Shown here: piece after piece, positions 11,488 to 23,676 of the stretch
Layout of the letters: each line of letters begins with the position of its first letter
Position numbering within the stretch: position 1 is the stretch's first letter
Assembly (NCBI RefSeq): GCF_000003855.2
Contig: NW_003101672.1
Coordinates: forward strand, 886,134-950,133
From: Blastomyces gilchristii SLH14081
Taxonomy: Eukaryota > Ascomycota > Eurotiomycetes > Onygenales > Ajellomycetaceae
DNA: 64,000 nt
Direction: 5' to 3'
Notes under the pieces: generated by a model
What the model was told of the DNA's origin: nothing
Databases searched by the model: none
What the model saw: the letters and a program-made list of their open reading frames with translations, nothing else
Translations under genes and position numbers: made by a program

Positions 11488-14400
11488 ATGGCGAAACAGG
11501 AGGAGGCGCTGTTATATCTCCTCGAGACAGCCCAGGCATTTATCATGGACGAGGATCTAACTGATTCAAGTGTTGAAGGACGCTCCGTTGACTCCAATGT
11601 CGATACTGATACTTGTACTTCTCCCAATACCGACTTGGGGACTGACACTTCCATGTCAGAAGATGCTGGTAACGACGACGCCAATATATCCGGGGAAGAC
11701 GATTTGAAAAGTCTGATAAATCTCCCTCCAGAAATCCTGCGAGGCAAATACTCTTCAGCCCCTGGCAAGAGACCCAAGCCTGGATTGAACTTCAACCTCC
11801 CCCCAATTAGCAAAATTGAGGATATTTTTGATGATATCTCAATCAATGCTGAAAAGAATGGGTTTAGTGACTTTCTCGACCACATTGGTTCACGAGATTT
11901 ACGCGTCGCGACCATGTGTTCTGGCACTGAAGCGCCCCTTCTTGCTTTGGAGATGGCGATAGCTAGTATGTGACCCGTATATTCCTTTATTTACTCTTGT
12001 TAATATGCAATTATAGGTTTCAAAAAGATTTTTGGAAAGACGTTCAGCATGCACCATTTATTCAGTGCGGAGATAGATCCTTTCAAGCAGTCTTACATCC
12101 AGAGGAATTTCTCCCCTGATATAATTTTCCGAGACGTCAATGAGCTAATTGCTGATGAAGCGTAAGCTATTATCCTCCCGAAAAGAAAGTAGTATACTAA
12201 CGTGATCCGCAGAACTACAGCATTTGGTTCCCTCCGGAAAGTGCCTTCAAATTTGGATCTACTTGTTGTTGGCTTCTCCTGCGTGGATTTTTCGAATATG
12301 AATCTCCATCGTAAGACTCTTGACGAAATGGGAGAATCAGGCCATACATTCTACGGCGTCTTGCGATACACTCAGCGTTGCAGGCCACCTTTGGTGATCT
12401 TGGAGAACGTCTGCGGCGCTCCGTGGGGTCATATAAAGAATGCTTTCAAAGAAATGGATTACCACGCGTATCACATTAAAGTAGACACCAAGAACTATTA
12501 CCTGCCACAAACGCGTGAGAGAGGTTATATGCTTTGTATCGACCAAACCAGACTAGAGACCCCACTTCCTGCAGACCCCAAATCATCTACATTTGCGAAG
12601 ATGATGAAAAACTTTGAGCGCCCAGCAAGTTCGCCTGTTGCCCAATTTTTACTCAAAAACGAGGACCCTCGTTTGCAGGATGCTATCAATGATATATCCA
12701 CCAACCCAATTAAAGACCGCCAAGCTGTTGACTGGACTCGATATAAGGCGCGTCACCTTCGGTATAGAATGAGGGAAGGCCTCGGGGATAAAAGGCCTCT
12801 TACTCGTTGGCAGGATAACGGCACCTGTCAAATGCCTGACTTTTATTGGCACGCATGGAGCAGGGCGCAGACAGAACGTGTTTGGGATACCCTTGATGTC
12901 AACTATTTGCGGAGCATCGTCAGAGGTTTTGATATCAACTTCAAATCGTAAGTGGTTTTGTATTTTCCACGTTCATATATATTCTAACATGCCGATAGTC
13001 GGATTATCGACCTTTCTCAGGGACTCGATAGGGAGCTGGACCAACGCGCATCCGGTATATCTGGTTGTTTGACTCCCCGGGGTCAGCACTTTGTCACATC
13101 ACGGGGTGGTCCTCTTTTAGGTATTGAGGCGTTGGCTTTGCAGGGAATTCCTATCGATAGGTTATTACTAAGTAATGACAGTCAAAGGGATCTCAACGAT
13201 CTTGCAGGTAACGCGATGAGTTCAACTGTGGTGGGGGCAGCGATTATGAGTGCTTTGATTATCGGACACCAAGCTCTCCCCTCTGGCACAACTTTCCAAA
13301 GTAACTCCAAAAAGGAAAAATGCTGTACAACACATATGGATGGCAATCTAACCATAGAGGTGGCCCCTATTCAATTGGGCGACGAAATCGCGCTCTCTAC
13401 ACATGAAATTCTCGAAGTTGGAAAGCGAAGTTTGAGGATGTGTATCTGCGAAGGTCAATTATTAATGAAAAGAACGGACATGGTGACGTGCCTGAAATGC
13501 GGGCTTACTGCATGTAGATCGTGTGGCCGCAATCCTTTGCATGTATACTCCCCAGTTCCTAGGGACGAGTTAAACGCGCGGCGTTGCCCTATCGATTTCG
13601 AAACCCAGCTTAAGAAAAGGCTTCCAATGAGACTCCAAATTAACGGGCTCTCCCTTGCTCTGTACCGAGCACTAATGGAAAATAATATGCCAGTTGATAT
13701 CATGAAGGCATGGGAGGACTTTTCCAGGGTACTGCTTCTAGCATTAGGGGATGAACTGCGATTTCAGGGTGTGACTCGCCAAAGATCCTGGACGATAACA
13801 TATAAAGGCTCCCTATCTGTATTAAAATTTGTCTGCTCGCCCGGAACGTTGCAATGGTTCTTTTACCTTGCCCCCCCAAAAGATGAACCAAGCAACTCTC
13901 CACTTCGACAAATTTTACGATGTCCCATCGCTTTCATGACTCCATCTGGCGAGAATATTTTGAAAGGAATTTGGCATATCAAGTCCCCAATTAGTTCATA
14001 TTTTGACATTGCTATTGCTGGGAGCGGAGATCTTCTTCCTTCTACCGGCTCGAGAGCTGGTTTAAAGCACTCGCATTTTGCTGGTGCTAAGGTATGGAGC
14101 CAGATTAATATATCTTCAACTGATGCTGCGGTTGAAAATTTGGAGTTCGATATTCGCGGAGACTACGAGCTTCTGCAGGATTGCGGTGCTGCAAGTGGAA
14201 GCTTGCATAAGAAGATGGTATCTGGCTGTGAACCGCCTGTTTACTTTTTCCTGGACCCAACAGAAATTGGCCCTACAGAATTTGATTCTTGGGTTTTTGC
14301 ACTTGACCACAGTCGCCTGGATATCGGCGAGCCGCGTATCACAATAGCTGAGGTGCACCCAAATTGGGATCCACGTACGATTTCTAAGGAACCCAAGTCC

Positions 14401-17400
14401 GCTCATTGCTGGTTCAAAAAGACTGCGTCAGATGACGCGATATCTCTTGGTGTTTACTCTTCACCGCCTCCTATCTACCAGACGCCAACTCCTCAGGCAA
14501 TTGTTAGAAATATTGGATCCAAGTGTCTTGGATTTTACATTCCCATGCTGATATCGTCAATTCCTGCAAGCGGTGCAGAATTGGCTTGGGAGCCTGGCAC
14601 ATGGAGGGTCTCAAATCTAATGGAATCGCCAACAGCTCTCAGGAATCTTGCATGGTTGTTACAGCGAGCTAGCTCAGTGGACCAATTTAGCGAATGGAAT
14701 AGTATATGTTTGGGTGGTGAAGAATACAGCAAAGTGTGTGGTATTTGCGCGCCTCGAAAACCTCGACTAGTATGGGCCTTGGACGATAAAGACCGCATCT
14801 ATGCCTACGAAGACCCAAAGGATGCTGCCGTTTACGAGCAAAGTATAAAGAAGCGACCTGCAGCATTTCTTGGGTTTACTAGGCTTGGCCATGATTCTGT
14901 TCTACAGGTCAAATTATGTTTGAATGTGATAACTCTTGCCCATCAAGCAAGGGGGAAGCTTGCCAAATGGGATGAAGTGTCTCTACAATGGCGGCTCTGC
15001 ATTGATAACGTCGGTTTTCTTCGCCAACGATTACCCACGTTGAAGGAGAAAAACAACAAAGCCGACACTGAATCAACACAACCTCCCGGATTCAAGTTCT
15101 TTAATCTCCGCCCGGAACAACTGCGATCACTTACCTGGATGAGGGAACAGGAGGATATTGCTCAACCTTTTCAAGAGGAGGAAGTCGTGGAAGCTATGCT
15201 GCCAGCTGTAAATTGGAGAGCTGAAGCAAAAGCTACGGTTAAACACCTTGTGCGTGGGGGTATTTTGGGTGATGATGTTGGATATGGAAAAACTGCGATA
15301 ACTCTTGGTTTAATCGACTCTCAATTCACCAAAAATTCAAAAAATGTGCCTAGCTCTGTGAAACGGGCGATTCCCATCAAAGCTACTTTGATTGTCGCAC
15401 CCCAGCATTTGATGGACCAATGGTCTCGTGAAATTACCAAATTTTTGGGCAAGAAGTATAATGTTTTGGAAATCAAATCGATTGCTTCGCTTCGATCACT
15501 AACTATTCGCCGATTTGGAATGGCTGATATTGTGTTACTGTCAACTTCCGTGGTTCGTGGAGCGAGCTACTATGATAGGATGGAGCTTTTTGCGGCCTCG
15601 TCTGCCGTACCCAAGGGGGATGGGAGGATCTTTGATGAATGGCTGAATGACACGATGGATGCTGTTAGGGATCATGTTGATCTTCTGGTGACGGAAGGGC
15701 CTGAAGTGGTACTCCAGAACATGGTCCGGAAGCGAACTAATCTTAAGAACAGTGGAATATACTCAAAATTCCAACCCTCGAGGCGGTTAAAGGGTCAAAA
15801 GTTCCAAGATCATCTATTGAAACTCCAGGAACAAATGCGAAAGATTGATGGCGATGACGTGACCGCTGATAAATTAGATAGCCACTCAGAGCCGAGACTC
15901 AACAATACCCCAGCGAAACTGCGGAAGGCAAAGAGGAAAATAATGGAGGACTATAAGGAAGATGAATGTACCGCCAAGGGTCCCCGAGCAAAGAAGCCGA
16001 AAGGAAAATCAAATTTAGCAACTGAAGAGCTCTCTAGCCAGTCCGACAACGTTTTTCAGCTTTTGAAGTGCGACGGCGATTGGAAGAGAATGCGTTCTCC
16101 ATTGATTCACATGTTTGAATACAGCCGTATTGTGATTGATGAGTTTACGTACTCGAAGGATCGAAACTACTCATCAGTGCTTGCAATTCCTGCTCGCAGC
16201 AAATGGATCCTATCTGGAACACCGCCCCTTAACGACTTTGCCGACGTAAAGTCATTCTCTCCCTTTCTCGGAATCACTCTAGGAGTAGATGACGAAGAAG
16301 GCCGGGAAACGGAAAATGAAAGACTGAGAACCATTCAACGGGATCAGACAGGTATTTTCTCAAAGCACTTGACATTGTGACTGCTTCAGGCATGTGCTAA
16401 CTGAACAGATGCTGAGCAATTTCAACCTTTTGTTACCCGGCATAGTGCAGCGTGGCATCGAAGACGACATAATGTAGCCCAGGGGTTTCTTGATCAATTT
16501 ATGCGGAAGGTAATTGCCCCTGTGGCATTATATTGCAAAGTTGCCGCTAAAAATGGCTTCTGACTTCCCTAGAATATCCCTGGTATCGATGAAATACCCT
16601 GGACAGAACATATCTGTCCCGTTATTTTGGCTCCCCGAGAACGAGCGGCCTACCTTGAGCTGTTCATGCAGTTAATGTCGCAGAATCTAAAGCTTCGTAG
16701 AAACGGAAGAGGTCTATATGACTCTTCTGCAATGTCCCGCAATGACGCTATACTTGGAAATAGCAGTGGACCTGAAGAAGCTCTGATAAAATGTTCCTCT
16801 TACTTTGTACCCCTTGAAAAGATAATGGGTAAACGATTGATTGATAAAACAGAGAGCGTCAAAACGGACGATGGTAGCACTCCGTCAAGCGCAAGCAGCA
16901 TTTTTGAAAGTGACGACGGAAGGGATTCAGTGACATGTGAAACAGATGCCACATCTGTTTGCTCGGGCGAGGAAAACGCCCTATTCGCAAGGGATACACA
17001 GTTCTATGCTCTTGCACTAGATATAATTGAAAAGCTCAGGCATGCGTTTTGGTTACAATCTAAAATTGAAACGACAACACATTTCGATACGCTAATAAAA
17101 CATTTAGAGAGAAATGGGGCTGGTGACCTGGGGGTTACCTCGTGTTTCCGCAATGCAATTACTGCCGCGCGCACAGCATATACCCCTAAAGATGGGCAGT
17201 GCTACTATTTAACAACTCAGGAGGTATACAACACCAATGTTGATAAACTGAGATACGTTTCGTGCTGATATAATGCGTAGAAAAAACAAAAGCCGTCTGA
17301 CATTCGCCTTGAATATCCAACGACGCAATCCGAATTTATCAGCGACCTGAACGCTTGCACTGATAGCTTGCGCAGACTGCTTGAAGAAGCCCTGGTTCGT

Positions 17401-18400
17401 GTAAGGGCTGCGAGGCTTTTCGTTGTCGTGCGGTCATTGCAGGAACGACAGCTCGAGGATGTGTTTGCTTGCTCCTCATGTTTCAGACGACTCGCATGCC
17501 CAAATTCACTCACTATATTGGGTGAATGTGGGCATGCCTGCTGCGAATCGTGTATTGAGATTGCGAAAGTTGAGGAATCTTGTCGCCTTCCAGCGTGCAG
17601 CGGCGGAGCACAAAGTTTCCGGATGATCAAGTATTCTGACATTTCCATCAGCAACAAAGACATTGACAATGACACCGACAACAATGCCAGTGACGAAAAA
17701 TGGCAAGGGTACCGCGGAACAAAATTGTTAGAGTTGATTCGACTTATACAAGATACCGACCGTATCGCAGAAGACGAACAGGTGTTACTTTTCATACAGT
17801 TTTCAGATCTCATGGAATCCGCTTCTGCTGCGCTGCAGCAAGCAAACATTCCTCATCTAATGATCCCCGCCACTGATCGCATGGCCTCTTCTAAGATAGC
17901 ACAATTCCAGACTGGCACTGAAAAAGTGAAGAGCAAGGTTCTCATCTTGCATCTGGGAGATGTTTCGGCATCCGGATTGTAAGTTTGTCAGATATTAACG
18001 CCCTGTCTCCATTACCACTCCTTTAAACAGGACATATGTTGAATTCATATCATTTCTCAGTGTTTTAAATCCTAACAAATGTCACAGGAACCTTCAAAAC
18101 GCAAACCACGTCATCTTCTTTCACCCTTTATTCGCTAAGTCACAGTACGATTACAATTCGGGAATGGCACAGGCGATTGGACGGTCTCGACGCTACGGTC
18201 AACAAAAGCATGTGCACATATATCACTTCCTAGCTCTAAAGACGATTGAGGTAAACATTTTTGAACAGCGTCGGCAGGAGCGTTTGGTGAAAAGAGATAG
18301 GGGGTTTCTCTCTGTGTCAGGTAGCGAAGTTTTATTGCCTACGGATGAGCTTGGATGGAGAGGCAGCTCATTGGATGGTAGCAATGCTGCTGATATCTGA
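11488..18400 (+). CDS. DNMT5: DNMT5-type cytosine-5 DNA methyltransferase / SNF2 ATPase
   Basis: Eight exons: 11488-11965, about 12018-12161, 12213-12947, 12999-16351, 16409-16509, 16573-17223, 17281-17978, 18088-18400; about 2157 aa. After about 135 acidic Ser/Thr/Asp-rich residues comes the methyltransferase: motif I VATMCSGTEAP (about 140), motif IV VVGFSCVDFSNMN with catalytic Cys near 231, motif VI LENV (about 272), motif VIII PQTRERGY (about 306), and a late GNA motif. A Cys cluster (CIC-x13-CLKC-x4-CRSC, about 601-630) follows. The SNF2 ATPase has GDDVGYGKT (about 1210), IVIDEFTY (about 1500) and SGTPP. A C3HC4-like RING sits at about 1885-1930, then helicase C with ASGLNLQNANH and QAIGRSRRYGQ. 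The order MTase-RING-SNF2 defines DNMT5, an ATP-dependent maintenance CpG methyltransferase in Cryptococcus. All catalytic motifs are present. No chromodomain is seen at the N-terminus. Confidence 0.93.
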
Positions 18401-19020
18401 TTTTGGGGGTTGTGCGTAGCTTTATTCTTTCCAAGGTTGGGTGGTGGAGTACTCTTTTTCAAATGCGATTTTTCTTAGTTTGCGATGAGGCGAAGGAACA
18501 GTTATTTTCTGAAACAGCCCGTCGCTATTGCCTTTTTGCAGTGTTTCATGTGTGTCTTTTGTGAGGTTTCGTATCTTGTTCTTATAGTTGTTCGTTAGTG
18601 AAGGATAGGTTGGAGTTATGGATAAAAATGAGCGCGTATTTAAAATATGTACATGTACGTGAAACAGTACCGCCCGGCGAGCTAGGAATTAATAACTAAT
18701 ATGGTAGTTCTTTAGTACGCAAATCAGTTCGTGGTTATGACGATTGCAGGGATAATAAATATCCGACCTCAAAGGCATCTGGTTATTCCACATTGAGTTC
18801 TGCGGAATTAAGACATACTTTAGGATGGAAAGGAAAGGAAAATTGAAACGTTAGCAAATGCACCCAGAAGTTAAGCATTGAACAGACATCCTAGTGAAAA
18901 TACAGCGAAATTTTAAATGAAACGTACGCAGATCAATCGGAAGATAAAATTTCCGATTCTTCGTCTGTTTGAAAATCCCTTTTCCATTAAATTTCTATAT
19001 TTGTGTGTACATTTAAATTC
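18401..19020. other. Convergent intergenic region
   Basis: 620 bp between the 3' ends of DNMT5 and the complex I 24 kDa subunit gene. No gene, RNA or repeat recognised. Confidence 0.5.
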
Positions 19021-19973
19021 TTACAGTTCCCCGTCTGTCCTCATCAGCTCCGGACTCCACGATGGATTCGTCAAATTGGTCAAACCGGCGCTATTCTCAC
19101 ACGTGTTTCGTTCACTGAGCGGGCCGGGTGGAGGAATCTTGACGGATTTGTTCGTTTCCGATTCCTTAAAAGCATCTAGGAGACTCACTACGGATTCTGG
19201 AGTGAGGTCCTCGTAGTAGTCGTCGTTGATTTGTACCACAGGTGCGTTCACGCAGGCGCCCAAACATTCGACTTCAAGAACGGTGTATAGTTTGTCTGGG
19301 GTTGTTTGGCCATTGGAGACTCCGAGGTGGTCTGTGACGGCTTTCATGATTTTGTCGCTGCCGCAACCGCCTAGTTGACATGGTGTCTAAGGAAAGGAGA
19401 AAAATCATGCCAGGTTAGTAAGGTGTCATTTTAGGGGGAGCTCTTCGGATACGGTAAATAATTGTATGGCTAGCTAGGCAGCTAAAACGTACCGTTGTGC
19501 AAACCTTTACATGGTATTTCCCCACGGGTTCCCGGTTGTACATTGTGTAGAATGTCGCAACTTCGTACACTCTCATTGGGGGCATCTCCAGCATGCGCGC
19601 TACTTCGTTCATAACACTGATGCTAGTGTAGCCATGCTGCCGTTGACCCAGGTCTAGAAGTGGCATGACAGCTGCCTTCTTATATTGTGGAGGATACCTC
19701 AGGAGGATCTCATCGATAAGCTTGAGGTTCTCTTCTGAGAATTTGAAGGGGATGTTAGGGTTGTTTTCGGGAGTGTTTCGGTGCTAGTGTAGCCAGTTAT
19801 ATATTAGCATAAGTCTTGTAATAGCCACATATATAGGTTAGTGGACATACGACTGCGAAAATCTCGCTCCGGAGTGGCGCCGCAACAGTGAACGGGCGAC
19901 ATTGCCGGACTGGGAAGCGGGAGAGAGCGAAGCGGCCCTGCCGCAAAGAAAAGGGGACCAATTTGGATGTCAT
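19021..19973 (-). CDS. nuo24: NADH:ubiquinone oxidoreductase 24 kDa subunit (NDUFV2/NuoE)
   Basis: Three exons on the minus strand (19973-19851, 19783-19493, 19386-19021) give 259 aa. The N-terminus is Arg/Ser-rich without acids ([17 protein letters not shown]), typical of a mitochondrial presequence. The thioredoxin-like domain carries the four [2Fe-2S] cysteines: [12 protein letters not shown] (first pair, C-x4-C) and [11 protein letters not shown] (second pair, C-x3-C). [18 protein letters not shown] and [15 protein letters not shown] are standard family blocks. The protein holds cluster N1a in the peripheral arm of complex I. An in-frame ATG 24 bases further upstream (19997) is possible; 19973 gives the more usual presequence. 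Confidence 0.95.
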
Positions 19974-20305
19974 TGATGGTAGAATTAGGGGCGACAAGGC
20001 CTGGTATCAAGCAGCACCCTAAGAATTGAAGGCTGAAATGGCAATGGCTGGCAGCTGGAGGTCGGAATCAGGTCTTTGATAGTCGAAAGCAAACTGGACG
20101 GAGATGATGTTTGAAGTTCCGCTGGCCAATAAGAAGCGGCGCAATGCTGTCTTATGTCATCCCCAGAACATTTTAGTTAACTAGTTATAGAAAAAACAAG
20201 CTTGGTATCACAACAAAACTTATAACAACCACGATACAATCCTATATTTCTCTGCTACTATATCGGCAAGGCGAGAAGTGAAAGAGGGGGCGTAGAAGGA
20301 AAGGA
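19974..20305. promoter_or_regulatory. Divergent promoter region
   Basis: 332 bp between the start codons of the complex I subunit gene (-) and the NIF3-like gene (+). No specific site named. Confidence 0.45.
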
Positions 20306-20770
20306 ATGCTCTTCACTTCTATCGGGCACACAACCAGGATCTCAGCACTAATCTGTCGCTCGCTACTTTCTCCCCCACACTCAGTTCAATCTTCCCTAAT
20401 CAGGTCCTACGTTTCCTCGCCCCTCATGGACCAAGACCGCTTTAAGCTCGTCTTCTTCGCCCCGTTATCTCATGTGGAGGCCTGCAAAGACGCCGTATTC
20501 GACGCCGGCGCTGGCCAGTACCCGCAGGGGAAATACACCAGAGTCTGCTTCCAGTCCCCAGGCACCGGCCAGTTCCTCCCTGGAGGGGATGCAAATCCGA
20601 ACATCGGTAAAGTCGGTGCTCTGGAGTTTGTTGAAGAAATGCGGGTGGAGGTCTTGTGCATGGGTCGAACCACGATGCAGGAAGCTGTAAAGGCGCTGGT
20701 CAAGGCTCATCCGTACGAAGAACCCGGTTACGAAGTTTACAAGCTTGAGAATGTTTCGATTGAAGAATAA
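20306..20770 (+). CDS. NIF3/YqfO-like small protein
   Basis: A single exon encodes 154 aa. From residue 41 (MDQDRFKLVFFAPLSHVEAC) the sequence matches the roughly 100-residue YqfO/CutA-like domain that sits inside bacterial NIF3 family proteins: KLVFF near the start, DAGAGQYPQGKYTRVCFQSP, a Gly-rich GQFLPGGDANPNIG turn, and a C-terminal AHPYEEPGYEVYKL. Fungi carry this domain as a stand-alone protein. Its biochemical role is not settled. The first 40 residues are basic and Ser-rich and could be a mitochondrial presequence; starting at the second ATG (20426) would remove it, so dual targeting by alternative start is possible. Confidence 0.8.
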   Translation: MLFTSIGHTTRISALICRSLLSPPHSVQSSLIRSYVSSPLMDQDRFKLVFFAPLSHVEACKDAVFDAGAGQYPQGKYTRVCFQSPGTGQFLPGGDANPNIGKVGALEFVEEMRVEVLCMGRTTMQEAVKALVKAHPYEEPGYEVYKLENVSIEE

Positions 20771-21905
20771 TGGGCTAAATATCCTGTTTTATCGCATGTT
20801 GGTCGATCAATGGGCATTTCGAGCGGTGAAAAGAGCCATTATCCTGACATTCTATCCCCTACCGTCTGCGGCTGTTGTTTACGAATCCTTCGATGTCTGA
20901 GACGAATGATTCCCCTTTGCGGCTAATTTCGATGGCGATGCAAACGAGAGAGTGTTGATGGAGATTCATCCATTAACGACCGAGCTTTTTATATTTCAGT
21001 AGAGTTTCACATCTATTCATCTCGGTCGAGTGAGCACAGTGGCCTTTGCGACAGCAGTTTACGGCTCAGATCCTGTTCGTCCCCCTTGTAGCCTCGTTCG
21101 TTTTGGTTCGCTTCTTCTGTACTAGCAATAATATGCCCGAAGCGAATGCTATGTGTTTACTTAGGGACACCATGTAATAGTGACAGCAGGTCTTTTTCAC
21201 GAAGTGCATTTACATTTTTTATGCCCTCATAAGTTGACCAGTCAGCTATCTTGAGAAGTGATATATACCTAGTGTTGACGCCGTCTATAGATATTGTACT
21301 TGAATCATTGACTGCACAACGAGTAATACGAGCTAATTATTTTATATAACCACGTAGATGTATAAGAGCGCTCACTGTTGGTTCTTGTAAGAGTCGTCTG
21401 TGACTTTATTGTTGTGCCTCGGCATCCCGACGTCATCAAAAAAGAAATAAAGAAGTAAAAAACTAAAAAAGAATAAATTGTTAATCAGCCAAAATCTCAC
21501 GTCCAGAAATTCAACCACAGATACCCAACGCTACCCTAATGAGTCCCTGTCTATGACATTTATTGATTTTTAAAATATTCTCAAGTCTCACTGAGATGAT
21601 ACATATTCCACTCTATCGACTGAGAGTGTACGTATTGAACCCCGTCTATGCGCCTTGATCCAGCCTGTTGTGACTCCACTACAAGTAAACTTATCGCGCA
21701 GGCATTATTTAACCGGGCTGCGTATTTTTAGTTTCGATTCCGACCACCAGATACCCAAGGGGACTTCTATCATATAATACAGGTTGCCGCGCTTGTGGAG
21801 GAGAAAGGGACAGCTAACCGTCCAGCCGCTAAAACGGCATTAATAAATCTGAATCGCCTCTTCCCCGCTCTCCGCCTCCCGACTGCGCAAAAAGTTCCCC
21901 AAGCC
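20771..21905. other. Intergenic region between NIF3-like gene and SUA5
   Basis: 1.1 kb. An open frame in phase with SUA5 reaches back to about 21795 but has no ATG before 21906, so it is taken as leader. Otherwise no gene or repeat seen. Confidence 0.5.
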
Positions 21906-23378
21906 ATGACAGCTCGGAATGGTCTGCTGGGGAAGGCCCCTAGAGAAACCAACGGAAAGGCAGGAGAGAGGATAACTAGAGTCTTTCCCGTGCACAGCTT
22001 GAATTTTTCAATCCAGGACACGACGAAGACGCTGGTCGAAAAGTGGACAGCAGAAAATGAGCGAGGGAATCCGGAGGCCAAAGTTTTGCTTGAGGCGGCA
22101 GAAGCACTGCGCACGAGCGATATACCAGTGGCGTTCCCTACAGAAACTGTTTACGGGTTAGGCGCAGATGCGACCCGGAGCGCTGCCGTTCAGGGCATCT
22201 ACAAAGCAAAGCAGAGACCGTCGGACAATCCCCTCATCGTCCATGTGAGCTCAAGAGAACAATTACAACGTCTCCTTCTATCGCCATCGGATAGTTTGCG
22301 TGATGGCAAATCCGACTCGGGAACGAAGCGATCTCAACAAGGAGGAGAAACGAATCTCATTCCCCTAATATACGAGCCTCTGATAAGTAGATTCTGGCCT
22401 GGCCCGTTGACCATCATCCTACCGAACCCAACACCTTCCCCACTCGCACCAGAGGTCACATCTACGCTTCCTACATTTGGTGTTCGAATGCCATCTTCTC
22501 CACTTGCGCGGCTCCTCATATATCTCGCCGATAGGCCGCTTGCCGCTCCGTCCGCAAATGCGTCAACCAAGCCATCCCCCACCACCGCTCAACATGTATA
22601 TACCGATCTACAAGGGCGTATTGATATGATCTTAGACGGAGGACCCTCTGGCGTTGGGGTGGAAAGCACTGTGGTTGACGGGCTACTATATCCACCCGCC
22701 GTACTCCGGCCGGGAGGAATTGGTATTGAAGAGATACGTGCCTGTCCCGGTTGGGAGGAAGTTCGAATTGGGTATAAAGATGGCGCATTGCAGGGTAAAG
22801 AGGTCCCGCGCGCTCCCGGGATGAAATATAAACATTATTCACCAAAGGCCAAGGTTGTTCTATTTGAAGCAGGTCGAGACCTTGAAGCTGTTAAAAGCAG
22901 GCTGCTCAGGGATCTAGTAGGGCTTACTTGCCATAAGGGACAGAACGGGGATAAAGCCAAGCCTGACATTCCTCGTGTGGGGATTGTCAGGACCAAGTGC
23001 TGGAAGAAGGGATTGGGCATCCGGGGTAATGATTGTAGTGTCAGCAATGGCGCAGCTGGTTCCGAAACACCGAGTATTTCCAATACCCCAACGAATCCAT
23101 TCAATTCCTCTTCACACGTAACTGGCTACCAATCAACTTGCCTTCGACTCCTCCCGTCTATAGAGCTCAACTTAGGCACTCCAATCGAGCTATTCGATAT
23201 CTATATCGGCCCAGACACAGATTCTATTGCACGGGGTTTATTTTCTGCCCTACGCGGTTTAGATGAGAAGAATGTTTCCATCATATATGTTGAGGGCATT
23301 TCGGATACTGAAGGCGATCTCGCAGCTGCGATTATGAACCGGCTGCGAAAAGCGGCTGAGGAGGAGATTCGAGGATGA
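21906..23378 (+). CDS. SUA5: Threonylcarbamoyl-AMP synthase (Sua5)
   Basis: A single exon of 490 aa. The N-terminal YrdC domain begins after about 50 residues: IPVAFPTETVYGLGADAT, KAKQRPSDNPLIVH, FWPGPLTIILP, TFGVRMPSSPLARLL, PLAAPSANASTKPSPT and a VESTVVDG block, all hallmark positions for nucleotide and threonine binding. A linker with APGMKYKHYSPKA leads into the Sua5 C-terminal domain, which ends with LFSALRGLDEKNVSIIYVEG. The enzyme makes threonylcarbamoyl-AMP from threonine, bicarbonate and ATP, the first step of t6A37 formation on ANN-decoding tRNAs. The ATG at 21906 is the first in phase. The gene converges on RQC2 with about 300 bp between stops. Confidence 0.95.
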   Translation: MTARNGLLGKAPRETNGKAGERITRVFPVHSLNFSIQDTTKTLVEKWTAENERGNPEAKVLLEAAEALRTSDIPVAFPTETVYGLGADATRSAAVQGIYKAKQRPSDNPLIVHVSSREQLQRLLLSPSDSLRDGKSDSGTKRSQQGGETNLIPLIYEPLISRFWPGPLTIILPNPTPSPLAPEVTSTLPTFGVRMPSSPLARLLIYLADRPLAAPSANASTKPSPTTAQHVYTDLQGRIDMILDGGPSGVGVESTVVDGLLYPPAVLRPGGIGIEEIRACPGWEEVRIGYKDGALQGKEVPRAPGMKYKHYSPKAKVVLFEAGRDLEAVKSRLLRDLVGLTCHKGQNGDKAKPDIPRVGIVRTKCWKKGLGIRGNDCSVSNGAAGSETPSISNTPTNPFNSSSHVTGYQSTCLRLLPSIELNLGTPIELFDIYIGPDTDSIARGLFSALRGLDEKNVSIIYVEGISDTEGDLAAAIMNRLRKAAEEEIRG

Positions 23379-23676
23379 AATTGGGCAAATATTTTTCATC
23401 ATCCCCGTCTTATCTCCTCTTGGTATTCTTTCCTCCACGTTGATAGACAACAAATACATAGATTTTTGGTTACAGTTTTGCACCTCTAACAACGTAGTTC
23501 ATGATCATGTGCAGTGCAAGCATCCATACACGTTATCATGCTGATTTAAGTTAGACCACGCCCTTCGTATCTTTCATATTTGGATTCAAAATGATAATTT
23601 GCCCCTTGGTATATACTGGAGTATTATACACATAGATATTTCCATCTCTCGACGTAGCCAAACATTCCCATTCTTA

